A program made the position numbers and the translations under genes. From the NCBI GenBank assembly GCA_022885665.1, contig JAGQDJ010000070.1, forward strand, positions 289,894 through 353,893: a DNA stretch of 64,000 nucleotides, read 5' to 3'. Positions 24,675-35,629 of this stretch are shown piece after piece. The DNA is from Triops longicaudatus (lineage: Eukaryota; Arthropoda; Branchiopoda; Notostraca; Triopsidae). The stretch's first letter is position 1. The number at the start of each line of letters is the position of its first letter. The notes under the pieces are model-generated. The model saw only the letters and a program-made list of their open reading frames with translations, was not told the DNA's origin and did no database searches.

Positions 24675-27307
24675 TAGATAACACTAATAAAAATCTCTGT
24701 TGAAATTGGAGGAATATTTACATGTGAAGGATATTTTTAAGCATTTCATAATTAATATACATTCAGCACTAATACTAATGCATTCTTTTCGATTTATACT
24801 TTTATTATAAACAATTTGTAGCTGCCACAGCTATGTATTATTGTAGTATTATGCAGTATTGTATAAGTATTTCCGAAATAAAGATATGTAAGAAAAATCA
24901 AATGACAAAATACAAAGCTTAGTAACAGTTAAAATTTAGTAATAACATTTCAAGACTTTGCCAAGACCTGCGCAAAAAATTTGCATTGAAATGTACGCGT
25001 TCAGCCTAACAATCCGTTTGTATTATTCTTGAGAGTAAGTTAAATACTTGAAGTTTCTAAGAAAAAATTCGCGAAGGATTCAATTACTTTGAAGCGGAAA
25101 TAAAGTGCAGAAAGGCACTTACTTATATAAAAATACTATAAAGCTGACAAGTATTCAAATTACCTAGTTATTCTTGTTGCCGAGTGGTCAACAATGCAGT
25201 ATTTCACTGATAATGTCCCGGCTTGAGTGGCAGCTACCAAGGATTAACAATGCAATTGGTAAATTGCGAATTCCTCATCGCTATTTAAGTCTCCCGGCAA
25301 GCTTAGTCACGTGACCTGGGCCCCGATTGCCCGATACTATCTCAACTCCCTCCAACGTCATTACCCGAGACCTATAAGTACTGGACAGGGCACACGAACA
25401 AGCTTTTCGTTCAGGCAACCCCGACCTGGAAGGAAATGCATTGAGCTGCTCAAGCTCGAGTAGTTCTATGACTCCAAAAACTTAATTTCCTCTTTCAAAA
25501 AAAAGGAAGGAAAATCTGAAACGAGAAATGTGTAGACATTAATATAGTGTACCGGGGACAGCAATTGATTTGAAACCGCGAAACCATTCAAGTACATCCG
25601 ATCATTTATACCCAAATTTTCGAACTCAATTCTTGTCACGGAATACAAACTTTAAACAAAGAATCTTCTATTCTGCTAAACTAAGGTAAGCTCGAAATCC
25701 CTTATTTTTCCGAGAAATTTTAGGTTGGATGTTCGGCGTTGTTCCTGAACCACGTAAGCACACTGCAGTAATAATACAAATCTGTATACGATTTGCCTTG
25801 TTACATAACCGTTTGCTGTTGCTGTTCGATTTCGAAAATGTTTACATTTGATGCCGAAAAGTCAAATGAACTGTTTGTGAGTGAGAAAAATCGTCACAAA
25901 ACATCTCAGTCTTTGTCATTTTATGTTCCAAATATTCCCTTGACGAATACACATTTTGACCAACCCAAGCTTTGGTGTTTGGATGTTTCGTTTTTTTTTT
26001 CTTTCCCTTCTTCCTTAAGGATTATTTTTTAAGTCAAACTGTATCGACGCGAACATGACTTTACGCTCCTCTTCAGCTTTGAATTATTCTTTTTTTCTTT
26101 ATTTTTTTTTTACTAACACGTCCTTAAGTTCTAAATATCTTCATGTTCCATGTTTAACATTTCATTCTCCTTCGTTTGTTAAGTCTTTATTGTAGCTGTC
26201 CTATATTTATCTTGGGTTACTCAAAATCCCGTCGTGCCTCTTACTATTCCAATCTATGCTAATTGACCTTTAACGTCCATTAATCACTGCAATTCAGGGT
26301 TTGCTCGTTACAATCCAGGGATTGCATGCTGCGGGTCAAAGTATTGGCAGTTATCGGAACGCGCGTAATCAGTGAATGTGTCTTCTTCGCTCGGAAACGT
26401 TAATCCGCACAACCAAGACCTTCTTTCAACACGGCTTACTACAAGCATTCCTTGTCAATCTCTTCGCACTTCGCTCTTTGATTAGAGGAAGGAGGGGGAG
26501 CGGATCACGCGTCTGCCTCAATGTTCGACCACCCGAACATCAGACCCACGAGGTACCCACGTACGTACCGCATGGCCATGGTGAAATCACTTGAACTAGT
26601 GCCGAAACGCTCACGTTGCTACACCAGCGCCCTTCTTATGCCACATTGCATTATCAAGGAAAGATCTGTCTCACGTACGCCTACTCCAATATCACGTTTA
26701 GGCAACTTCCAGGGCAATAGAGATAAACTTCAGGAGCACGTACTCCCTAGACCGAATTCGGAAGACATGGATTTGCCGGTAGTAATCCTTTCAGGCAAGA
26801 TTGCATCAATCACGGATGATTTACAGCCTATGTCATGGTATTAGCCACTTTTAGAAGTAAACACGAGTACCAACTACCTAAGACCTTTCTTAAGCTAAGA
26901 TTGACCTCTGATTTGGTACTGTTAAGCTCGTCATTTCCTATAAATCTGTTTCAACGGTCCTTACGCGTGTCAACTTTGACGACATAAATTGCAGAGATTA
27001 AATTCTGTGTTGAACAGATTTTTCACCGTGAAAGGGATGAACAGATAAATCCGACAACAATCTTGTTTTCGTGCACGAAAATTTACATGCGCGAGATAAG
27101 CAAGCAGTAAACAACTGAAGGTTCTCTGCATTATCGGAATTCTTTCGTTTTCGGCGCTTTTACGCAGAAGGTCAGCTTGCATAGTAATTTTTTCACTAAG
27201 CTTGGAATATATACTATATACTTTGTTTACATCTTAAAACTTTCCTTGGGAGACGCCTTCGACCTGTACCACCCATAAAACTCGCAATTAACGGCCGACA
27301 ACGTTCG

Positions 27308-27313
27308 TTTATT
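27308..27313 (-). terminator. AATAAA polyadenylation signal for taspase-1
   Basis: Canonical hexamer on the minus strand (TTTATT on plus), about 100 bp after the taspase-1 stop codon. Confidence 0.6.
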
Positions 27314-27413
27314 GACAATAAAAGCTGCAGAAAACGCTGTTTCCTAGAAAACGTCGCTAGGACAGCTTTCTTACCCAAAAATCCGTATTTTCCTGAAACT
27401 CTGGTTCCTTTAA

Positions 27414-30400
27414 TTAGGGCCATGGAGGACTTTTCATGTTTTGCGACACCATTTGCAGCTGAAAGCTTTTGCCCTCGATGCTAGGATCCATGCGCGAGAG
27501 CACGAATTTCGGCTTGGGGGAGGCGCCTGTCACATAGCCTATGGCTAACGAGGCTGTGCTGTGCCACAAGTGCAACTCAAAGCACCGTTCTTCCTTAAAA
27601 TACACAAACCCCAGTCCGCCGCCAATCACGCCATGTCCTCTGGCGACATCTTCCTTTAGTTCCGGCGCATTCATGAACCGCTTGTCGATCGTAGCGTGGA
27701 GTGAGAAGGCGTCGTCCGTGGCTTGCAACAGAGAAGTGGCTACTTCTTTGGCCAAGCAGGTCCTGATGAGTTGCTCGCCGCAACCGGTAGTCACGACGCC
27801 AGTACATCTGTCGCTTCCTTCTTGGGCCCAGCAGCCGGCTCCATAGTGGCAAACCTGCGTACATGGCCCATGCCCAGATTAGCAAACGATCCTCCCGTTT
27901 TATCTTGTACAAAGCCCCACCGAGCTTCGTTTCTGATTATCTTGTTGACTGTCTAGTGGGTCCTTCCAGAAGGAAAGCATGTCTGTCAATGAGAGAAAGG
28001 ATAAACGCGATTTGGACGACGATTATGACGTAATCTACTTGACCCATCCGTACATCAGATCAGGGCACCGAACTAGCGCAAGACAGTCACTGACTTCTTA
28101 CTCCTAAATCTTGTTTTTTTTTTTTATTAAGCCTCGTCAAGGGGTTCAAGGCTGCTGTAAAAAAAAATGGGTGCTGACGCAAATCGGTTTATCAGCCCTT
28201 TCGTTACACAAGTACCCCTTAATGCCTTACATATGTTGCAATAATGAACTGATACTGCAATCACTACGGTTTGCTGGTAATTAGAGTAGGTTAGGATGAG
28301 CTCAATGAACTTGGACTACAGAAGTAAGCTTTCGGTACAGAAGACGCTGGGAAATCACCAATTTTTAGATTGCGTTAGAATCGGGTAAATCACAAAGAAA
28401 GCAAAATTCAACCTAAATGTTCTCTCTTAATTCACATGAATTTGAAATGGCAATTTTAAAAAATTCAAACCGACAACTCTTCAACTCAGTTTAAATCAGT
28501 AGCGATTTTCAAGTCAAGGACAATTTTTTTCCCCGATTGTTTATCATTTAGACATTGGCCTGAGACCTTATAACGCATACATAACGTCTCTTAACGTTAA
28601 TTTTAGAGAGTACTTACCCTTGAACCCATTTTGTACTTAACCGACGAAAGTGTACGATTTGAAGAGGTACTTTCAAATCTACATTAAAAGAGGCTGCTTG
28701 AGCAGTTGAAAAAGTAACGAGACCAGCTTAGGTTACAGAAGCTACAAGCCAGGCCAAAAAGATACGAACCTGCTACTACACAGCTTTGACCTGGGTCGAA
28801 CGTCTATCCTCAGGCACGGAAAGGTGAGGTTGATCTTAATACCATTGTCAAAACAAGTTGCTTTTAGGACTGTCCGAATTTGCTTTCAAGAATGTTAATG
28901 GTAATTTTGTGCGCTTTTCGTCAACAGAAAGCCCCGAAGTCTCGATATCACTCACTAGATATTATCAAACGTAACTTTACTGTCAAGAAGTTTATGGGAA
29001 ATATCGACAAATTCGTGCTGAGAAACTGTCCATGTAAATCGCCCATAAAGAGGTATGGAGTGTCCCACCTAGCTTAGTCGACAGTGCACGAGATTCTTAC
29101 TAGTGCTTCGAAGTTTGGACGCAGTCTATAAATTCTACAATTAATTAATTAATTCTATAATCATTTATGAATTCCATAATTATTATTCTTGGTGCTCGAT
29201 TACAATTGGCAACTCTTAGCAATATTCTCCTTAAAACCAGACGAGACTACCAAACGATTTCTCAATACTGACTTAGTTCTAATCGCAAGTCGTGCGTTTC
29301 CAGCGAACTAGTTTGCTAGCTTTTGCCCTGAAAACTTTCAGTCCCAGAATGTTTATAAATACACTACCAGTTCCGAAAGTTCCAAGAATAACCTGGATAT
29401 AACGCACCAATCTCATAAGCGAATAAATCTCATAAACCAGAATTCTTGAATAAATAAAGATCTGATTCCCGCAAAACCCTTCAATATTGCTTACTTCGTC
29501 GTAAATCAAAACAGTGCATCAATCAAAATCTCACCTGTCCCAGTCTCCCGGGCAGTTTCAGAGCAATCCCTCCAGAAGAGCCTCCAGTTACGATGTGGCC
29601 CGTCTTATCCATCACAATGACGCCTACTGTATCCTACGACAGTACATCATGTAGCGTCAATTTTTTCGCTGCCATATTTGGACAATTTTCTTGAGAGCTC
29701 ATGTTGCGCTATTCTATTTATCATACAGTGCAAGAAACCGAAGGCAAAGCTTACCAATGAATGGCATCCATCACTTTCAGCTTCTAACGCAATTTTCTTG
29801 GCCGAACTGGATCCATAGTCACTGGAAGTCACTTTTTCGTCTCGCTGCCGTTTCAAAGCTTTGGCTTGCGCTAATCGCCTGCTATACGAATCGTAGAGCG
29901 CACGGGCTTTACCTATAAAATTTCAAGAAATACTTTTTTATTTCGAAAAATAAATAGAGAAGTTTTAACTTCTTTAAATTTTTAAATGTTCAATGTTTGT
30001 TATTTTCCGAGGATTTCAAAATTGAAACGCACTTATGACCAAACCATTCTCCGCAATCTTGACGCCTCGTTTAACTGCAAACTGGTACGCACCTTCTCCA
30101 ACAAGCATACTAAAGAAACATAAGAAATATGTAATAGGCAGGAAAACAACGATAAAAATTAATACAAAACCAGTTCAGTTAATCTAAATGCAATCGTTTT
30201 CAAAAATCTAGCTAAAACTGTCCAAAATTGGATTATATAGGCGTTTATTTGGAAAGGACACTTTTTGTTTTGTTAGGTAAAGTTTTCTTTTCTTACAACA
30301 TTTGAATGATTTTGCTTGATTTCCCACAACTTACGCGGTTTGACCGCGTTTTGTGCGTGTTAAACCTTTCAGTGCTATAAGTGCCCTTTGACTTACACGG

Positions 30401-32577
30401 TACGCAAGCTTTAAGCCGGTGCCGCTCAAACCGGGTCAAATTAATGTGTGCATTTTCTTGATTAAACGCATGTGAATAATTTTGGGTAACAAATACTTTA
30501 ATAAGAAATATTAGGTAATCGGAAAAAAAGACTGAGAAGCCGGGCATAACCAAGGCCAGGTCCAATATAAACCGGGCCTATGGAGCCAGGATTCGTGTCT
30601 CGCGGTCCTTAGGGGGCGGGTTCCTGTTATTCGCGGTTTACAACTGTACGCCAGTTTCTCCATTCGCGGGCGCGGTCCTCCTATTCGCGGCTTCGGCAAC
30701 CATTTGCTTGTCATTGTGGACACAACATTCTTTGCCTCGAACTTCAGTTCTGAATTTTCGTTACAGATCAGCTTTCAAGTGCGAAAACCATGCCTGCTAA
30801 ACGCGAAGTAAAGAGTGAAGACAAAGCAGCAAAGAAAGAAAGAGCTGAAACGCCAAAAAGGCTAAGACGAGTCATGACGCTCAGTGAAAAAGTTGAAATT
30901 TTAGACATGTTACAGGACGGAGAGAGCTTAGCATCGGTCGGACGCTGTTTTGGCATTAACGAATCCACCGTCCGGTCCGTGAAAAAGCGAGGAGCAGTTA
31001 TTCGCGAGCGAGTGGAAGTTTACGCTTGTCCGGACGCCAAGAACGCCGGCGTCGCGCATAACAAACTCATGTGGAAAATGGAGAAGGTTTTGAACGACTG
31101 GATCGGCCAGCAAAAGCAGGAGAACACGGCCCTCAATCCTCCCTTGATCCGCGAAAAGGCCAAGGCAATTTACGAAACGCTCAAAGCCGAAGAGGAAAGC
31201 GAGGGCAACCCGGCCCGCGAATTCAAAGCAAGCAAAGGCTGGTACGAAAAGTTCAAGAGAAGATACCACTTGGACGGATCGACCCCGGCGTCGACACCAT
31301 TAAAAACTCGGAGACTAACGCCCAAAGCGCTGGAGGAGATCATGCAGCTTCAGAAGGCTTTGCTAGATGGCGTGACGGAGCTTGACAAGTGCCCTGAAAG
31401 GCGCGAGAAATTCAAACGCGACCTGGAAGCTGCCTGTTTGCCCTATGCCGAAATGCACGGAAGCCTGCCAAAGAAGCTTAGGAAGAGCGCCAAACTACCC
31501 ATTTCTAATATGTTCAATGAAAAATGCTCCAAAGCTGAGAAGCAAGCGGAATAAATGAGTGTCGTGTACTGTTAACCTTGTTAGAGTTTTTTTTAACACT
31601 TTGAAATAATGTTGAAATAAACTATTTGAATTTGCTTTAACCCGTTAAGTTTCAAAAGGTCGTATAAGCGGTGTTAAAAACTGGGAAATATTTGTTGACA
31701 AGTTCACCATTAATTTAATTGCAGGTCTAATTAATCGTAAAATTGATTTTAAAAGTGCTTACGAAGAAAAAGTTTTGTAACTGTAATCAAGGTCGCGAAA
31801 TCAGAGTCAGAATCCGACTCTTCTATATATTCAAGTAACCAAGCAAGCTCGGTACTAAAATCTGCTATTTAACCGAGAAATCCCAAGTTTGCGTTAGCTA
31901 ACCTTGAATTAAATCTTCCTGGATCCCTCTATGAGCCTGCAAATAGTTCGGGGCGCCCGATTTTGGAGAATTAAAGACATAGGTAAAGATATTTAGTACA
32001 TACCACGGCGGCATTCGGGAGAGGAGTCGGGATTCAGTTTCTTGCTGCATTTTCAAGAGCTGTTCAGCTGCTTGTATGGGATTGGCGATGTTTTGCAAAG
32101 CTCCAACTGCGGCCCACTGGGGCCCGCGAGCACTCATCAACGCCGCTTCGCATTCTACGCGTCCTTCTTCACTCAAACAGGAGCCTTTTCCAGCGTTCGT
32201 CAGCTCGCTGTCTTCCAACACCGACAAAGCTACAGTGGCAGCATCAGTGGCAGTTTGGCCCGTGTTTAGCGCGTTCATCCCCTGAAACAAACGCGAAGTA
32301 ATTTGGATTCTTTAGGGAAACAATAGTACCTACAGCTAGACATGCTGCCTTGCAAAGCCGTTCGTACTCGGGCGCACGTTTGGTTGCATGACGGCCGGCT
32401 CCTATTTACGGAATACAGATAGAAGTTATTGGGGAAGTTTTATTCAAGTGCAATAAAGATCATATTAAATTTTAATTAAGCTTAATTACCCACGTGGAGC
32501 GCAATGAAAGGAACTATGTCAGTGGAATAATGTAGAGACGGAACTGTTATGACGACAGGTGCAGTTATGCTCGACAT
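27414..32577 (-). CDS. TASP1: Taspase-1, threonine endopeptidase that cleaves MLL (7 exons)
   Basis: Ntn-hydrolase (asparaginase-2 fold) that self-cleaves before a Thr and then cuts MLL proteins, TFIIA and other nuclear factors after Asp. Exons 5' to 3': 32577-32490, 32401-32334, 32281-32004, 30109-30033, 29912-29755, 29633-29535, 27854-27414; 402 aa (human 420), phases all fit. Signatures: FIALHVGAGRHATKRAPEY, TDAATVALSVLEDSELTNAG, GRVECEAALM, RMPPCMLVGEGAYQFAV (joined across the 1.9 kb intron), a Lys/Arg-rich loop (residues about 160-215) matching the nuclear-import segment of the human enzyme, the autocleavage motif LD|TVGVIV with nucleophile Thr225, GGSSGGIALKLPGRLGQ, GAGCWAQEG and VVTTGCGEQLIRT. 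All active-site context looks intact. A truncated Tigger ORF lies antisense inside the third intron. It diverges from L2HGDH. Confidence 0.95.
27855..29534 (-). other. Taspase-1 last intron
   Basis: 1.7 kb intron without recognisable coding sequence; a short run of TTAATTAATTAATT-like sequence occurs near 29140. Confidence 0.5.
30600..30695 (+). repeat. ATTCGCGG repeats upstream of the Tigger-type ORF
   Basis: ATTCGCGG occurs at 30629-30636, 30662-30669 and 30683-30690 within a GC-rich patch that contrasts with the AT-rich intron. I read this as the 5' non-coding part of a Tigger-like element; the exact element border is not visible. Confidence 0.5.
30790..31554 (+). CDS. Tigger/pogo-type CENP-B DNA-binding protein lacking the transposase domain
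   Basis: Uninterrupted 254-aa ORF nested antisense in a taspase-1 intron. The N-terminus is a basic stretch, then a psq-type helix-turn-helix (residues about 18-70, LSEKVEILDMLQDGESLASV and INESTVRSVKKR), then a CENP-B HTH (about 90-165, MEKVLNDWIGQQ and SKGWYEKFKRRYHL). These are the two DNA-binding halves of Tigger-like (Tc1/mariner) transposases. The DDE catalytic domain that should follow is absent; a Lys-rich tail of about 80 residues with no recognised fold takes its place. Three ATTCGCGG copies lie upstream (30629, 30662, 30683), resembling subterminal repeats of such elements, and an AATAAA lies at 31616. Either a decayed element with an intact 5' part or a DNA-binding domain taken over by the host. 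No IS-like TIR pair could be fixed. Confidence 0.8.
   Translation: MPAKREVKSEDKAAKKERAETPKRLRRVMTLSEKVEILDMLQDGESLASVGRCFGINESTVRSVKKRGAVIRERVEVYACPDAKNAGVAHNKLMWKMEKVLNDWIGQQKQENTALNPPLIREKAKAIYETLKAEEESEGNPAREFKASKGWYEKFKRRYHLDGSTPASTPLKTRRLTPKALEEIMQLQKALLDGVTELDKCPERREKFKRDLEAACLPYAEMHGSLPKKLRKSAKLPISNMFNEKCSKAEKQAE
31616..31621 (+). terminator. AATAAA polyadenylation signal for the Tigger-type ORF
   Basis: Canonical hexamer 62 bp after the stop codon; supports a transcribed unit but also occurs by chance in AT-rich DNA. Confidence 0.45.
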
Positions 32578-32806
32578 TATCCAGCCTCCCGCTCTAACTT
32601 GAGATGAATGTCATAAGCTGTTCAAACTAATACACAAACTGTCAATATATCCTCCACTTGCTTGAGCGGCCATCTAGCGGTTACGCGATTAACTAATTGG
32701 ATCGTATATTATTCAAGAGAGAGCGCAGGCGCGACGTTTGTCAACCTTATTTGTTTGCAAATAAAAGCTGTGTACAAAACACATTTATCTCGTTACGCGG
32801 TGCAAA
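32578..32806. promoter_or_regulatory. Shared divergent promoter region, taspase-1 / L2HGDH
   Basis: 229 bp between divergent start codons, so both core promoters or 5' UTRs lie here. No TATA box is evident. Confidence 0.5.
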
Positions 32807-35629
32807 ATGTTTTCGTACACTAAGTTGTTATCTACATGTGTATCTAGACAAGTAAGGTAAATAAATCGGCCGGTACCTTCAAAGACAGCTGTTTTTGAGC
32901 CAAAATTTAATTTTTGGAAAAAAATACCCTTTACAGGCATTATGTGCAGCAATGCAACGTGGTGGTCGTAGGGGGCGGAATCGTAGGCACTGCCACTGCC
33001 CGGGAACTCAAAATCCGGTATCCGCACTTGGATACCGTTCTAGTGGAAAAAGAAGGTAGTCTTGGTAAGTTTTCTGAAATAGGCTGGGTTTTGCTCTTAT
33101 CCGGTACTCATTACATTTTCACGAGTAATAATTCACTTAAGAAAATATCACAAAGTTTTATTTCACTACTCCTCTTGTAATAAAGGAACTGATTTGTATT
33201 GATTTTGTCGCTGTTTGAATATTGTATATAATCTGAGCATTTTATATATAAGCAAAACATTTTCAACAGTTTGTGAGAACCACGAGATACTAAACTCTAA
33301 GATTAGCCGTCAGGTTTCCAATGTAACGTAACGTTAGTAAATTTGATCATTAGCGTTAATAAAAATCGAGTTACGAAAGAAACCGTTGAATACAAGTGGC
33401 AATACATACGTGGCAACGCAGCACAACTCAAGAAATATTTGAAGGCTAAAAAAAACTGCTTCACGTAAAATTTTATGAGAATGGTCGCAAAAAGATACAC
33501 CAGTAAGGCTGAATTACTGAAAATTGCAGGATACCATCAAAGCGGCCACAATAGTGGCGTGATCCACGCTGGCGTTTACTACAAGCCAGGCTCTTTAAAA
33601 GCAAAACTATGTGTCCAAGGCCTACACCTCGCTTACAGTTACCTGCAGAAAAAAGCTATCCCGTATAAAGAATGTGGCAAGTTAATCGTGGCCGTCGAGG
33701 AACACGAGTTACCACGTTTGCACGCGCTTTACGAAAATGCGCGCCAAAATGGCGTCCCCGATGTCCGTCTCGTTGACCGACACGAAATCAAGGAACTCGA
33801 ACCTTATTGCGAGGTAATTCGTTAAAGCGACAGCTTTCAAAGTATACAGGGCTAAAATAATAAACGTAGTAATGAAGTAATTTAATTAGTAAGCGTAATA
33901 TTAAAGTAATAAATAGTCATTCTCGCACAGATTCAATCGCAGTAATTCAAGTAACCTGTAAGCCCCGAGGCTATAGCAAAATACATTTTCAATTTTCATG
34001 ACTGAAGTGTCAAACGTCGATACAAGTATCAAAGAAACGTCAGTTTCTAAAGTCTACCCACTAAAGTCTCCTTTGAAACGTCCCAAGCTTTTAAAAATGG
34101 GCGAAGTAAAGTTAAGGCCACTCGGTCTTTTTTTAGGGAATTCAAGCAATATGGTCTCCGCGCACTGGTATCGTCGACTGGCAACTTGTTACTCGCTGTT
34201 ACGGGCAAGACTTTGAGCAAATGGGTGGACGGGTAGTTCTAAATTACCAAGTTACTTCCGTCACCTCCGCTGAAACGTCCCAAGCTCCTCCCCTGCGAGT
34301 CGCCTCGGCAGATAACGTAAGCAAAGAAAAAAGCGAATTGAAAACTTACGGGTCAGAAGCCGTAATTTCTTTCCGTTGCCCTTCCCTTTTTGTGGCTGTT
34401 TTATGACAACTATTTCGGGGCCGCGTCGCTGTTTAGCGGGTCATTAAGTGCGACTATATCGTCACCTGTGGCGGCTTGCATTCAGATCGATTAGCTGTAA
34501 TGAGTGGCTGCACTAATGAGCCTCGCATCGTCCCTTTCCGCGGTGAATACCTGGTCCTTAAACCGGAGAAAAAACACATGGTGCAACGCAACATTTACCC
34601 GGTAAGGACACATCAAATTTCGTATAAAAAAATTTTGCAACAAGAAAGTTTCTGAAGTCAAACCATGTCTTAAAATAAATGCAAGTCGTGAAATGAGTGA
34701 ATCTAGCTGAGTAATAAAATAAAATAAGAAACATACGCTACTAGCAATAAGCGAACAACGATGAGACAAAGCAGAAGCAAAAAGCAATACTAAAAAGTTT
34801 TAAAACTTGCCCTTTACAATCAAGGTCCCCGATCCTCGTTTTCCCTTCTTGGGAGTTCATTTCACCCCGAGAATAAATGGAGACGTTTGGCTGGGTCCTA
34901 ACGCCATATTAGCGTTCCGTCGAGAAGGCTATAGGTAATAATTCCCCAAATCCAAGATAAGAACTCAGTGAAGAAGCTTTCCAACCTGTCTGCTTTATGA
35001 CAGATGGACTGACGTGAACTTTAAAGAGTTGTTTGAAACCATTTCCTACCCCGGTTTTCGCAAACTGGCTGCCAGATACGCTCGGTTTGGTATCGGCGAG
35101 ATGGTCCGCTCGGCACTGATCGGCCGACAGTTAAAGCAGCTCCAGAAGTACGTGCCAGCCGTTCAAGTCGAAGACGTGGTGAGGTAAGTGAAAACGTCAT
35201 TTTCGGGGGTCATCGGCAGGTTCCATCGACTGGATGAAATCAAGTGGTTGGGTTTACTTAGAAAATTTCCAATCTCAGGATACAAATCAATACTCACCAG
35301 ATTTGGAAAAGATCCAAGTTTCGTCGCGTGTGAGGCAATAATCCCATCTGATGTGTAAAGGCCAAAGGTTTTAATGTCTGACTTGTTCTCTTGGGCTGGT
35401 AAAATGATGGATTGCGGGTGACAGGGGACCGTCTGGAGTGCGTGCCCAAGCTATGGATTCGGCTGGCAACTTGGTCGATGATTTTATCTTTGACTCGGGA
35501 GTTGGAGTCTTCAAGGAACGAGTGTTACACTGCAGGAATGCTCCGTCCCCGGGCGCCACGTCTTCATTAGCCATTGCGAGCATGATTGCAGACCAAGCGG
35601 AGCTCAAATTTGGTTTCCGCAGCGTGTAA
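32807..35629 (+). CDS. L2HGDH: L-2-hydroxyglutarate dehydrogenase, mitochondrial (8 exons)
   Basis: FAD enzyme that oxidises L-2-hydroxyglutarate to 2-oxoglutarate in mitochondria (metabolite repair). Exons: 32807-32856, 32937-33064, 33530-33813, 34137-34316, 34437-34601, 34825-34934, 35004-35183, 35425-35629; 433 aa (human 463), all phases fit. The first exon encodes a short basic, Ser/Thr-rich leader (MFSYTKLLSTCVSRQVR). The Rossmann FAD motif is VVVVGGGIVGTATAREL; then HQSGHNSGVIHAGVYYKPGS, YKECGKLIVAVE, TGIVDW, IVTCGGLHSDR, RIVPFRGEYLVLKPEK, FPFLGVHFTPR, WLGPNAILAFRREGY and, near the end, GPSGVRAQAMD and NAPSPGATSSLAIA, all family hallmarks. It diverges from taspase-1 and is followed by the TRIM9 homologue. 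Confidence 0.96.

Larger units (their letters stand above)
24643..27413. other. Convergent intergenic region, NDUFAF5 / taspase-1
   Basis: 2.8 kb with no exon I can support. Several short ORFs occur (for example 26521-26844) but none shows family resemblance or clean splice borders. The region is AT-rich with T-tracts near 25980-26110. Confidence 0.5.

Noticed and set aside
25180..25260. GCCGAGTGGTCAA near 25180, similar to a tRNA A-box
   Set aside because: No B-box at the right distance and no cloverleaf pairing, so not called as tRNA or SINE.
26376..26844. Overlapping ORFs of 72 and 107 codons downstream of NDUFAF5
   Set aside because: No recognisable motif, ordinary composition for chance ORFs, no convincing splice sites.
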